NCBI GenBank assembly: GCA_963717765.1
Contig: CAVQWX010000003.1
Coordinates: 372,001 to 436,000 of the forward strand
Direction: 5' to 3'
Origin: JACDER01 sp963717765
GTDB taxonomy: Bacteria > Actinomycetota > Thermoleophilia > Gaiellales > Gaiellaceae
Length of the DNA stretch: 64,000 nt
Both the position numbers and the translations under genes were made by a program. Of this stretch, positions 24,975-33,038 are shown in pieces (position 1 is the first letter of the stretch; every line of letters starts with the position of its first letter). The notes below the pieces were generated by a model that worked only from the letters and a program-made list of their open reading frames with translations, was not told the DNA's origin and made no database searches.

Positions 24975-25892
24975 ATGGCGAACGTCGTCGATCGCGCCGT
25001 CGTCCGGCTGCTGCCGGCGATTCCGAAGCCGATCGTCCGCAAGATCTCGAACCGCTACATCGCCGGACCGACGCTCGAGGACGCGTGCCGTGTCGTGTCC
25101 AAGCTGAACGCGGCAGGGAAGATGGCCACGGTCGACGTCCTCGGGGAGCACATCGACGAGCCCGAGCAGGCTCGGGCCCTCGTCCACGAGCACGACGGCG
25201 TCCTCGATGCGATCGAGCGGAACGGGCTCGACTCCAACGTCAGCATCAAGCTCACCGCGCTCGGACTGACGATCGACCCCGACCTCTGCCTCGAGAACAC
25301 CGAGTCCGTCGTGGAGCACGCCGCGGAGAGCGGCAATTTCGTTCGCATCGACATGGAGGAATCGACGCGCACGACACAGACGCTGGACATCTACCGGGAG
25401 CTGCGCGGCCGCGGGTTCGACAACGTCGGCGTCGTCCTCCAGTCCCGTCTCCGGCGCACCCTCCGCGATATCCGCTCGCTCGCCGATCTCCGGCCGAACG
25501 TCCGCCTGTGCAAGGGGATCTATCTCGAACCGCCACTGGTCGCCTACCAGGGCTACCAGGAGGTGCGCGACAACTTTGTCGCCGCCCTCGACTTGCTGCT
25601 CGGCGGCGGCTCGTACGTGGGGATCGCGACCCACGACGAGTGGCTGCTCGAGCGGGGACTGGAGCGCGTCACGGACATGGACCGCGAGGAGTACGAGTTC
25701 CAGATGCTGCTCGGCGTGCGGGAGTTGCGCGGGGACAAGCTCGTGAAGGAGGGTCACCGCTTGCGGATCTACACGCCGTACGGACGGCAATGGCGTGAGT
25801 ACTCCATGCGCCGGCTGCAGGAGAATCCCAAGATCGCCGGGTACATCCTCGCCGACCTGTTCCGCGCGAACGGTTCCGCCTCGCCCTCATGA
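24975..25892 (+). CDS. Proline dehydrogenase (monofunctional)
   Basis: FAD-dependent proline dehydrogenase of 305 residues, the PRODH domain without the P5C dehydrogenase part. The barrel blocks are SNVSIKLTALGLTIDPDL, FVRIDMEESTRTTQTL, VVLQSRLRRT, VRLCKGIYLEPPLVAYQ, YVGIATHDEWLLE, QMLLGVRELR and the C-terminal YTPYGRQWREYSMRRLQENP with the substrate-binding RR pair. It oxidises proline to P5C and passes electrons to quinone. The stop overlaps an ATG in another frame; the following aminotransferase starts a few bases later. Confidence 0.95.
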   Translation: MANVVDRAVVRLLPAIPKPIVRKISNRYIAGPTLEDACRVVSKLNAAGKMATVDVLGEHIDEPEQARALVHEHDGVLDAIERNGLDSNVSIKLTALGLTIDPDLCLENTESVVEHAAESGNFVRIDMEESTRTTQTLDIYRELRGRGFDNVGVVLQSRLRRTLRDIRSLADLRPNVRLCKGIYLEPPLVAYQGYQEVRDNFVAALDLLLGGGSYVGIATHDEWLLERGLERVTDMDREEYEFQMLLGVRELRGDKLVKEGHRLRIYTPYGRQWREYSMRRLQENPKIAGYILADLFRANGSASPS

Positions 25893-25911
25893 CGTGGCCC
25901 TGGCGGCGTGT

Positions 25912-27039
25912 ATGCCGGCGGGACAGTATGGGAATACGGCCCGCAGGCAGGAGCGTCGCCAGGGCCACGAGCCGCCGCGGAGGCCGGCTCCGCCGGCCAC
26001 AGCGAGCGGCGGTCAGGAGCGCGAGGCGGTGATCTGGGCCGGCGCGGAGGGCTGCCGCGTCCGGGACGAGGACGGACGGGAATACCTCGACCTGTCCGGA
26101 GGCTTCGGCGTCGCCGCGCTCGGCCACTCGAACCCGAAGATCCGCGCCGCCATCGCCGCGCAGCCGGTGACGCACGCCCTCGGCGACCTCGCCGAGGCGG
26201 AGGTGACCGTGCGGCTGCGTGAGCGACTCGGGCGGCCGGCCAAGCTCGGCGTGACCGGCGAGGACGCCGTGGAGATCGCCCTGCGCACCGCGCTACTGGC
26301 CACGGGCAAAGCGGGGATCGTCGCGTTCGAGGGTGCCTACCACGGCACCGGCCTCCTGGCGCTCGCCGCCACCGGGTTCGAGCGCTTCCGCGGGCCGTTC
26401 GCCGCCTGGCTCCCCGGGCCGGTCCACCGTTTCCCGTACGGCGAGGATCCGGGACCGCTCCCGGAGGACGCGGGCTGCGTCATCGTCGAGCCGGTGCAGG
26501 GCCGCGCCGGCGCGCGCGTGCCGCCGGACGGCTTCCTCGCGCGGCTGCGCGAGCGCTGCGACGAGGCGGGCGCTCTGCTGATCGCCGACGAGATCTACTG
26601 TGGGCTTGGCCGGACGGGCGTGCTCTGGCGCTCCGGAGAGCTCGCGGACGTGCTCTGCACGGGCAAGGCGCTCGGGGGCGGGCTGCCGCTCTCGGCCGCG
26701 CTCTTCAGGCCGGGGCTGGAGCGAGTCTGGGAGCTGGGCCCCGAGGACGTCTACACCCACACGCACACCGGTAGTCCGCTCGCGTGTGCCGCGGCACTCG
26801 TCGTGCTGGACGAGGTGCCGTCGCTGCTCGAGCGCGTGACCGCGGCCGGCGAGAGCTTCGCGGCCGCGGGATGGCACGGCGTGGGGCTGATGCGGGCTCG
26901 GGCGGGCGATGCGGACGAGGCGATCCGCCGCGGCGTGATCGTGATTCCCGCCGGAGAGGACGGCTCGTTGATCTCCGCGACGCCGCCGCTCACGATCTCC
27001 GACGCGGAGATCGACGAGGCGCTGCATCGGCTGAGCTAG
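25912..27039 (+). CDS. Class III PLP-dependent aminotransferase
   Basis: Aminotransferase of about 375 residues. Family blocks: YLDLSGGFGVAALGHSNPKI, FEGAYHGTG, CVIVEPVQGRAGARVPPDGFL, LLIADEIYCGLGRTG and DVLCTGKALGGGLPLSAALF, with the PLP lysine in TGKALGGG, then THTHTGSPLACAAALVVLD. It is shorter than most relatives at the N-terminus. The start is uncertain: ATG 25912, GTG 25894 and GTG 26029 are in frame. Directly after proline dehydrogenase it could act as an ornithine aminotransferase-like enzyme on P5C/glutamate semialdehyde; this is inference only. Confidence 0.88.
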   Translation: MPAGQYGNTARRQERRQGHEPPRRPAPPATASGGQEREAVIWAGAEGCRVRDEDGREYLDLSGGFGVAALGHSNPKIRAAIAAQPVTHALGDLAEAEVTVRLRERLGRPAKLGVTGEDAVEIALRTALLATGKAGIVAFEGAYHGTGLLALAATGFERFRGPFAAWLPGPVHRFPYGEDPGPLPEDAGCVIVEPVQGRAGARVPPDGFLARLRERCDEAGALLIADEIYCGLGRTGVLWRSGELADVLCTGKALGGGLPLSAALFRPGLERVWELGPEDVYTHTHTGSPLACAAALVVLDEVPSLLERVTAAGESFAAAGWHGVGLMRARAGDADEAIRRGVIVIPAGEDGSLISATPPLTISDAEIDEALHRLS

Positions 27040-27043
27040 CGAC

Positions 27044-27376
27044 CTACGGAGGCGGCGGGCCGGCGGGCGGAGGCGCGACCGGCGGCGGCCCGGCCGGCAC
27101 TTCCTCTTCCTCGACCACGTAGCCGCGTCGGCGGCCACGCGGCGCTGCCCCGTACTCGTACCCGGGGCCGCTCGCGTAGCGCGTCCGGCGAAAGTAGCCG
27201 GGGCCCCACCAGGACTCCCAGAAGAACAGGGTGAGGATGAAGCCGACGATGCCGACGCCCATGAGGACGACCCCGATCACGTCGAGGTTGACGGACGGGG
27301 ACGTGTCGTTCACGCCCCAGGTGAGGATCGCGCCGATGGCGATGATGAGCAGGCTGACGATGAATCCCATGTCCAC
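27044..27376 (-). CDS. DUF6458 family membrane protein
   Basis: Small membrane protein of 110 residues. Two helices are clear (FIVSLLIIAIGAILTWGV and VIGVVLMGVGIVGFILTLFFW) joined by NDTSPSVNLD, the signature of DUF6458, a family found in actinobacteria. The tail is basic, then acidic (VVEEEE), then Pro-rich (about 20 residues of PPP/GPP). Function is unknown. The ATG at 27370 is an alternative start. Its stop lies 4 bp from the convergent aminotransferase stop. Confidence 0.85.
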   Translation of the reverse strand: MDMGFIVSLLIIAIGAILTWGVNDTSPSVNLDVIGVVLMGVGIVGFILTLFFWESWWGPGYFRRTRYASGPGYEYGAAPRGRRRGYVVEEEEVPAGPPPVAPPPAGPPPP

Positions 27377-27410
27377 GGACTACCCGCGGCGTCAGTTCGA
27401 AAACCCGGCC

Positions 27411-28154
27411 TCAAGCGAGAAGCGAAAATCCGCCGTCGACGACGACCGTCTGTCCGCGGATCATCTCCGCCTCCGGCGAGCACAGGAAGGCGACCGCGCC
27501 GGCGATGTCCTCCGCCTCCACCATACGGCCGGCCGGCGTCCGCGTCCGCGCCGCTTCGAGCATCTGCTCCTTGTTCGGGAAGTGCTCGAGCGCGCCGGTC
27601 TCGACCACCCCGCCCGAGACAGCGTTGACCCGGATCCCGCGCGGCGAGAGCTCGACCGCCAGGTAGCGGACAAGCGACTCGAGCGCCGCCTTGGACGTTC
27701 CCACGAGCACGTAGTTCTCGAGCACGCGCTGCGCGCCGAGACTGGAGATCGCGACGATGGAGGAACCGCGCGGCATGGACGGAACCGCCGCGCGCGCCAG
27801 GGACAGGAGCGCGCGCGCATTCGCGTTCAGGGTCCAGTCCCAGTGCTTGTCCTCGACCTCGAGCGCGGGCCGGATGACGCCCGTGGCCGCATTGTGGACG
27901 ACGACGTCGAGCGGGCCGAGCTCGGCGATCTCGCGCAGCACCCGGTCGCCGGAGATGTTGCCGCGCACCAACACCGGCTCGGCGCCGAGGGCGCGCAGCT
28001 CTTCCGCCGTTTGCGCGGCCGCCTCGTCGTTGCGGTAGTAGCCGATCGCCACCTGTGCCGCGCCGTCGCGCGCGAAGCGGAGCGCGATTGCCTTTCCAAT
28101 TCCCCGCGACCCGCCCGTGACGAGCGCGGACCTGCGAAGCAGGGGGGAACCCAC
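27411..28154 (-). CDS. Short-chain dehydrogenase/reductase, FabL/FabI-like
   Basis: SDR enzyme of 247 residues from GTG 28154. Rossmann motif TGGSRGIGKAIALRF, NAATG (NNAG equivalent), Ser of the triad in ISSLGA, and YVLVGTSKAALE for the Tyr-x6-Lys pattern with Tyr before LVGTSK; RIRVNAVSGGVVETGAL and GQTVVVDGGFSLL complete it. The wide catalytic spacing and the text VSGGVVET recall enoyl-ACP reductases of the FabL group. The 5' end coincides with a dispersed repeat (28143-28178) that supplies the Shine-Dalgarno-like sequence, so the exact start is uncertain. Confidence 0.88.
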   Translation of the reverse strand: MGSPLLRRSALVTGGSRGIGKAIALRFARDGAAQVAIGYYRNDEAAAQTAEELRALGAEPVLVRGNISGDRVLREIAELGPLDVVVHNAATGVIRPALEVEDKHWDWTLNANARALLSLARAAVPSMPRGSSIVAISSLGAQRVLENYVLVGTSKAALESLVRYLAVELSPRGIRVNAVSGGVVETGALEHFPNKEQMLEAARTRTPAGRMVEAEDIAGAVAFLCSPEAEMIRGQTVVVDGGFSLLA

Positions 28155-28178
28155 GGTTCCCCCATGAGCCCCCTCCTT
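28143..28178 (-). repeat. 36-bp dispersed repeat, copy 1
   Basis: On the minus strand this reads AAGGAGGGGGC, five variable bases, then GGGGAACC-GT-GGGTTCCCCC, a strong hairpin. It matches 30 of 36 positions, without gaps, to 54009-54044. It straddles the start of the SDR gene. In this copy an ATG stands 6 nt after the purine block but is out of frame with the SDR gene. Confidence 0.6.
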
Positions 28179-28279
28179 CACGCCCCGCTGCGCCCCGGTC
28201 CGAGATCCCGCTACGCCGGGCCGAGCCCGGCTTCGCGTCCAGCCGCCCTCCCGCGATCGAGCGCCCGCGAGAGGCTGCA

Positions 28280-28558
28280 TCAGGAGCGGCGCGGCAGCGA
28301 TTCGGAGGCCGGAGCGGAGCTGGGGATCTCATCCCAGCCGATCCGGCTCTTCGGCTCCGGCGGACCGTCCTCGGCCTTGGAGGACGCATGCCCGAGGTCG
28401 TCGAGCAGCTTCATCTTCTCCTCGCCGTAGCGCCGCACGTCGTGGTCGGCGGGCAGATCGGCGATCAGCTCCCGCACGCGCGCGCGCAGTTGGTATGCGA
28501 ACTGCGGCGTCGCGGGCCCGACGAGCTTGTCGACGTCGTCTCTGGTCGGCTCGGCCAT
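28280..28558 (-). CDS. Small hypothetical protein, 92 residues
   Basis: Not recognised by name. It begins MAEPTRDDVDKLVGPATPQFAYQ and has a helical core (RARVRELIADLPADHDVRRYGEEK) followed by a disordered charged tail. The codon usage fits a real gene. It may be cotranscribed with the SDR gene, 125 bp downstream, though that gap holds a GC-rich hairpin (GCCGGGC-CGA-GCCCGGC) and the 36-bp repeat. Confidence 0.7.
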   Translation of the reverse strand: MAEPTRDDVDKLVGPATPQFAYQLRARVRELIADLPADHDVRRYGEEKMKLLDDLGHASSKAEDGPPEPKSRIGWDEIPSSAPASESLPRRS

Positions 28559-28580
28559 CAGGGATAGTTAACCATGTAGA

Positions 28581-28586
28581 TAGTCT
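28581..28586 (+). promoter_or_regulatory. -10 box TAGTCT, leaderless spacing
   Basis: TAGTCT lies 6 nt before the GTG of the EamA transporter gene; no Shine-Dalgarno sequence intervenes. Confidence 0.4.
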
Positions 28587-28592
28587 CGAAGG

Positions 28593-29513
28593 GTGGCGCG
28601 GAGCGAGACAGTGACCGTCGCCCACCGGGATCGCACGGCCGACCTGATGCTCGCCGGGACGATCCTGATCTGGGCGCTCAACTTCACGGTGACGCGCTAC
28701 GTCCTCGAGCACGGCTTTCAGCCGCTCGTGTACTCGACCGTCCGCTACGGGATCGCCGCGACCCTGTTCGCCTCGTTTACGTACGCATACGAGGGGTCGC
28801 TGCGCGTGCGCAAGCGGGACATTGTGATCGTCCTCGTCGCGGCGGCTTTCGGGATCTGGTTGAACCAGCTCTCGTACGTCTACGCGATCAAGTTGACGAA
28901 CGCGTCGACGACGGCGCTCATCCTCGGCTCGACGCCGATCTTCGCCGCCCTGATCGCGTACGCGATCGGCCTCGAGCGCATGTCCTCGCGCTTCTGGCTG
29001 GCGGCGGCGGTCTCGTTCGTGGGAGTCTCACTGGTCGCCATTGGCTCCGGCGAGGTGCGGGGAGACGTCAAGGGCGACCTTCTCGGCGTGGCGACGGCGG
29101 CGACGTGGGCGGCCTACTCGGTCGCGATCGCGCCGTTGATGCGCCGCTACTCGCCCTACCGGATCAGCGCGGTCGTCCTCGTCATCGGCTGGCTCGCGAT
29201 CGCCGCGACGGCTGTGCCTCAGCTGGCCAAGCAGAACTGGGACCTCGGGTGGGAAGTGTGGGCGCTACTCGCCTTCGCCGTCCTCGGCCCGCTCGTCCTC
29301 ACGAACATCCTCTGGTTCAAGGCCGTCGATCGCGTCGGCCCCTCCCATGCGACGCTGTTCGCGAACGCGCAGCCGTTCGTCGCCGTGATCTTCGCCGTGT
29401 TGCTGCTGGGCGAGACCCTGTCCTGGCTGCAGATCGTGGGCGGAGTCGCGATCGGAGTCGGGATCTGGATGGCGCGCAGACGTCGCGTACGACTGGTGCC
29501 CGGCGGCGAATGA
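28593..29513 (+). CDS. DMT superfamily EamA permease
   Basis: Drug/metabolite transporter of 306 residues with about ten membrane segments in two EamA repeats. The first repeat starts LMLAGTILIWALNFTVTRYVLEHGF and includes GIWLNQLSYVYAIKLTNASTTALILGSTPIFAALIA in part; the second starts DLLGVATAATWAAYSVAIAPL. The protein ends RRRRVRLVPGGE. Substrate is not predictable. The stop overlaps the start of the next transporter gene (ATGA), so both belong to one transcript. Confidence 0.9.
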   Translation: MARSETVTVAHRDRTADLMLAGTILIWALNFTVTRYVLEHGFQPLVYSTVRYGIAATLFASFTYAYEGSLRVRKRDIVIVLVAAAFGIWLNQLSYVYAIKLTNASTTALILGSTPIFAALIAYAIGLERMSSRFWLAAAVSFVGVSLVAIGSGEVRGDVKGDLLGVATAATWAAYSVAIAPLMRRYSPYRISAVVLVIGWLAIAATAVPQLAKQNWDLGWEVWALLAFAVLGPLVLTNILWFKAVDRVGPSHATLFANAQPFVAVIFAVLLLGETLSWLQIVGGVAIGVGIWMARRRRVRLVPGGE

Positions 29514-31060
29514 TCGCGCTCGGCGAACGGCTCGCGCGCAAGCCGGAGGGCTACCGGTTCACGATCGGCCGCGTGCTCGCGATCTACGCGGGGCTGATGA
29601 CCGTGCTCCTGCTCGCCGCACTCGACCAGACGATCGTCGCCACGGCGCTCCCCCGGATCGTGAGCGACATCGGCGGGCTCACGAGCTACTCCTGGGTCAT
29701 CACGTCGTACATGCTCGCCTCGACCGTGACCGTGCCCCTGTACGGGAAGCTCGGGGACATCCACGGCCGGCGCGTCCTGTTCATGGTCGCGATCTCGATT
29801 TTCCTGATCGGCTCGGCGCTGTGCGGGCTGGCGCAGAACATGACCGAGCTCGTGCTCTTCCGGGCGGTCCAGGGGCTGGGCGCCGGCGGGCTCTTCCCGC
29901 TCGCGCTCGCCACGGTCGGCGTGATCGTCCCGCCGCGCGACCGCGGCCGCTACCAGGGGCTGATCGGCGCGACCTTCGCCTTCGCCTCGATCGCGGGGCC
30001 CGCCCTCGGCGGCTTCATCGTCGACCACGCGAGCTGGCGCTGGATCTTCTACGTCAACGTCCCGGTCGGCCTGATCGCACTCGTGGTCATCTCCATCACG
30101 ATGCCCAGGCGGGCGGAGAAGCGGCCCCACTCGATCGACTACCGCGGGTTCTTCCTCCTCGCTGCCGGCACGACCGCCCTCCTGCTCGGCCTCGTGTGGG
30201 CGGGGCGGCAGTATGCGTGGACCTCCCTGCCGGTGACCGGCGCCTTCGTCTCGGCCGCCGTGCTGCTCGCCCTCTTCGGCTGGGTCGAGAGGCACGTCGA
30301 GGAGCCGATCCTGCCCTTCGACCTCCTGCGGCAGCGGACGGTCGCCGCCGGGGTCGCCTCCGTCGCGCTCGTCGGCATGGCGATGTTCGGGGTGATCGCT
30401 TTCGTGCCGCTGTTCGTCCAGGGGGTGATCGGGACGTCGGCGACGTCCTCGGGCGTCGTGCTGACGCCACTCATGCTGGGCGCGGTCGGGATGAGCATCC
30501 TCTCGGGGCAGTGGGTCTCGAGGACGGGGCACTACCGGCTGAACGCGATCATCGGGCCGATCATCCTCGGCGCCGGGCTCTTCCTGCTCTCGCGCATGGA
30601 TACGTCGACCACGAACGGCGAGGCGGCGCGGAACATGGTGATCGCGGGGATCGGCCTCGGTCTGATGATGCAGGTGTTCGTCCTCGTGGTTCAGAACTCG
30701 GTGACGCTTGCGCAGATGGGCTCTGCGACCGCGCTGACGCAGTTCTCGAGGCAGATCGGGGCGACGTTGGGCGTGACGCTGATGGGCGTGATCGTGAACC
30801 AGGGGCTGCCGCCGGGGGTCGGCTCCGGCGGAGAGGTCGTCCATCGGCTGCCGCTGCACTTGCGCGACGATCTCGCCTCCGCTCTGCGGCCCGCCTTCCT
30901 CACCGCGGCCGTCCTTTGCCTGGTCGTCCTCGTCATCGTGCTCGTGGGGATTCGAGAAGTTCCTCTGCGGAAAGGAATCGAAGAGCCAACGCTCAGCGAC
31001 GAGCTGGGCGAAGGTGGCGAGGAGCTGAGGCAGACCGCCGAAGCGCCGGCGCGCCGCTGA
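29510..31060 (+). CDS. MFS transporter, DHA2 (EmrB/QacA-like) family
   Basis: Multidrug-type major facilitator of 516 residues with 14 predicted membrane helices. Motif D1 is LLAALDQTIVATALPRI, motif A is GKLGDIHGRRVLF, and motif C-like text is IAGPALGGFIVDHASWRWIFYVNVPVG in part. The start is the ATG overlapping the EamA stop; the open frame extends upstream inside that gene. The C-terminus (EEPTLSDELGEGGEELRQ) is acidic and cytosolic. Export of drugs or toxic metabolites by proton antiport is expected. Confidence 0.93.
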   Translation: MIALGERLARKPEGYRFTIGRVLAIYAGLMTVLLLAALDQTIVATALPRIVSDIGGLTSYSWVITSYMLASTVTVPLYGKLGDIHGRRVLFMVAISIFLIGSALCGLAQNMTELVLFRAVQGLGAGGLFPLALATVGVIVPPRDRGRYQGLIGATFAFASIAGPALGGFIVDHASWRWIFYVNVPVGLIALVVISITMPRRAEKRPHSIDYRGFFLLAAGTTALLLGLVWAGRQYAWTSLPVTGAFVSAAVLLALFGWVERHVEEPILPFDLLRQRTVAAGVASVALVGMAMFGVIAFVPLFVQGVIGTSATSSGVVLTPLMLGAVGMSILSGQWVSRTGHYRLNAIIGPIILGAGLFLLSRMDTSTTNGEAARNMVIAGIGLGLMMQVFVLVVQNSVTLAQMGSATALTQFSRQIGATLGVTLMGVIVNQGLPPGVGSGGEVVHRLPLHLRDDLASALRPAFLTAAVLCLVVLVIVLVGIREVPLRKGIEEPTLSDELGEGGEELRQTAEAPARR

Positions 31061-31096
31061 AGGGACCGCTCGCCGCTCCTCGAACGTACGAAAGGC

Positions 31097-31693
31097 ATGG
31101 CCCGGGTCTTGCTCGGAGCGCTCGCCGTTCTTCTCGTCGCAGGCGTGAGCGCTGCGGCGGGCGGTGGGCGAGAGGGCCGGTGCCGTCCGCTGATGCTGCG
31201 CGGGCCGGCGGGCCTGCCGGCGCCCGTCATCGTGGCGACCGCTCGCGGTCGCTTCCGCGTCGAGCCCGACGGCGGCATCTGCATGCTCGGCCCACGGACG
31301 CTTCCGGTCCCGCGCTCGACGAGCTGGTTTCCCCGCGACCGATCCTGGTACCGGATCGAGCACGGTCACTTGTCGATCGGCCAGCGGCACCGGTTGCTGT
31401 GGCGCTCGCGCAACGGCTTCGCCGGCGACCTCGGATCCCTCGCCGTCGCCGGGAACCGGATTTCGTTCTCCTGGTATCGCGGGAAGACGGCTGTGCTCTA
31501 CGTGGCGCAACCAGGCGGCACCCGGCGGGAAGTCGCACTTGGCGAGACACCGCTGGGATGGACGCGCGGAGGGACACTGATAACCATCGGCCGCGGTGGG
31601 CTCAGGGCGCGTTCAGCAGCCGGTCGTTTCGAGAAGACGTTCGCGCACCGCGTCGCCACACCGGTCCTCGATCACGGAGCCGTCTACTGGTGA
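31097..31693 (+). CDS. Secreted hypothetical protein, possibly 3'-truncated by a frameshift
   Basis: Protein of 198 residues with a signal peptide (VLLGALAVLLVAGVSAAAGG). The mature part looks beta-rich, with repeats of the type WYRIEHGHLSIGQRHRLLW and ISFSWYRGKTAVLYVAQPGG that recall beta-propeller blades. It ends abruptly at HGAVYW. In another frame the next 200 bp stay open with GC-rich third positions (LDGNAAGDVAFTAAKGAFETVYV) up to the start of hppD, so a frameshift near 31690 may have cut off the last blade. No family is recognised. GAAAGG precedes the ATG. Confidence 0.65.
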   Translation: MARVLLGALAVLLVAGVSAAAGGGREGRCRPLMLRGPAGLPAPVIVATARGRFRVEPDGGICMLGPRTLPVPRSTSWFPRDRSWYRIEHGHLSIGQRHRLLWRSRNGFAGDLGSLAVAGNRISFSWYRGKTAVLYVAQPGGTRREVALGETPLGWTRGGTLITIGRGGLRARSAAGRFEKTFAHRVATPVLDHGAVYW

Positions 31694-31895
31694 TCGCCTC
31701 GACTGCGCTCCCGCGGAAGGACCGCGCGTCGGGTGGACTCGACGGAAACGCTGCCGGCGACGTGGCCTTCACGGCTGCCAAGGGCGCCTTCGAGACGGTC
31801 TATGTACCTCGACCCGGAGCAAGCGTGGCGCGGCCGGTTTACACGGCGGCCTCGACGCCGCCTGGGCTGCGACCAACTGAGCGCCTGCGCCCCGT

Positions 31896-31901
31896 TAAGA
31901 T
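31896..31901 (+). promoter_or_regulatory. -10 box TAAGAT, leaderless spacing, for 4-HPP dioxygenase gene
   Basis: TAAGAT lies 6 nt before the GTG of the dioxygenase gene, so transcription should begin at or beside the start codon. Confidence 0.45.
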
Positions 31902-31907
31902 GAAGGG

Positions 31908-33002
31908 GTGAGTAGCGTCGACTTCATGCCGATCTTGGGCTGGGACCACCTCGAGCTCTGGGTCGGCAATGCGAAGCAGGCGGCGTACTTCTATGAGCAT
32001 GCGTTCGGCTTCCAGCTGACCGCGTATGCGGGGCCCGAGACGGGCGTCCGCGACCGCGCCTCCTACGTGATCGAGCAGGGAGACATCCGCCTCGTCTTCA
32101 CCACCGCCCTGCGCGCCGACCACGAGATCGGGCGACACGTCCTCGAGCACGGCGACGGCGTGAAGGACATCGCGCTCACCGTTCCGGACGCGACCCAGGC
32201 GTACCGCGAGGCCGTCCAGCGCGGCGCGCACGGAGTGGCCGAGCCGCACGCGGTCGAGGACGAGCTCGGCCGCGTCGAGCTCGCGTCGATCGCGACCTAC
32301 GGCGAGACGGTCCACACCTTCGTCAACCGCAGCGACTACGGCGGCCCTTATCTCCCGGGCTACGTTGCCCAGACCGGCAACGGAAGGCTAGGGGTTGGGT
32401 TGCAGACGATCGACCACGTCGTCGGCAACGTCGAGCTCGGCCGGATGAACCACTGGGTCGAGTACTACGAGCGCGTCTTCGGCATGACGAACATCCTTCA
32501 CTTCGGCGACGAGCAGATCCACACCGAGTACTCGGCGTTGATGTCCAAGGTCATGGCGGACGGGAGCGGCAAGATCAAGTTCCCCATCAACGAGCCGGCC
32601 GAGGGGAAGCGCAAGAGCCAGATCGACGAGTACCTGGAGTACTTCGGCGGCCCGGGCGTGCAGCACATCGCTCTCGCCTCCGAGGACATCGTCTCGACGG
32701 TGCAGACGATGCGCGACCGAGGCGTGTACTTCCTCGGGACGCCGGAGTCCTACTACGAGGAGGCGTTCGCGCGCGTGGGTGAGATCGGCGAATCCTGGGA
32801 GGACCTACGGCACCTCCGGATCCTCGTCGACCGCGACGAGGACGGATACCTGCTGCAGATCTTCACCAAGACCGCGCAGGACCGGCCGACCGTGTTCTTC
32901 GAGGTGATCGAGCGGCACGGCGCGCGCGGCTTCGGCGAGGGCAACTTCAAGGCGCTGTTCGAGGCGATCGAGCGCGAGCAGGCGCTGCGCGGGAACCTGT
33001 AG
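31908..33002 (+). CDS. hppD: 4-hydroxyphenylpyruvate dioxygenase
   Basis: Fe(II) dioxygenase of 364 residues that turns 4-hydroxyphenylpyruvate into homogentisate in tyrosine breakdown. Two vicinal-oxygen-chelate repeats are present. Ligands and blocks: TIDHVVGNV (first His), PGVQHIALASEDIVSTVQTMRDRG in part (second His), and LLQIFTKTAQDRPTVFFEVIERHGARGFGEGNFKALFEAIE in parts, with the Glu ligand in FFEVIER. The length and C-terminal GFGEGNFKALF match the family well. Homogentisate dioxygenase is encoded 4 kb downstream. Confidence 0.97.
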   Translation: MSSVDFMPILGWDHLELWVGNAKQAAYFYEHAFGFQLTAYAGPETGVRDRASYVIEQGDIRLVFTTALRADHEIGRHVLEHGDGVKDIALTVPDATQAYREAVQRGAHGVAEPHAVEDELGRVELASIATYGETVHTFVNRSDYGGPYLPGYVAQTGNGRLGVGLQTIDHVVGNVELGRMNHWVEYYERVFGMTNILHFGDEQIHTEYSALMSKVMADGSGKIKFPINEPAEGKRKSQIDEYLEYFGGPGVQHIALASEDIVSTVQTMRDRGVYFLGTPESYYEEAFARVGEIGESWEDLRHLRILVDRDEDGYLLQIFTKTAQDRPTVFFEVIERHGARGFGEGNFKALFEAIEREQALRGNL

Positions 33003-33014
33003 CGCACGCCCTGA

Positions 33015-33038
33015 TATCATGTGGCCACTAGTGGCCAC
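33015..33038 (+). promoter_or_regulatory. vapBC promoter with overlapping 18-bp palindromic operator
   Basis: TATCAT (33015-33020) is directly followed by the perfect palindrome GTGGCCACTAGTGGCCAC (33021-33038), itself two copies of the self-complementary GTGGCCAC around TA. It covers the expected transcript start and the 5' end of the antitoxin gene, as expected for antitoxin autorepression. Confidence 0.6.

Noticed and set aside
27827..28165. 112-codon minus-strand frame beginning MGEPWVPP
   Set aside because: Its start is supplied by the 36-bp repeat, but downstream it runs out of frame through the SDR gene and becomes Arg/Ser-rich. I treat only the repeat as real.
29219..31510. Open frame of 763 codons antisense to the two transporter genes
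   Set aside because: Composition is shadow-like (Arg/His/Asp/Pro), without motifs, and the sense strand encodes clear EamA and MFS proteins.
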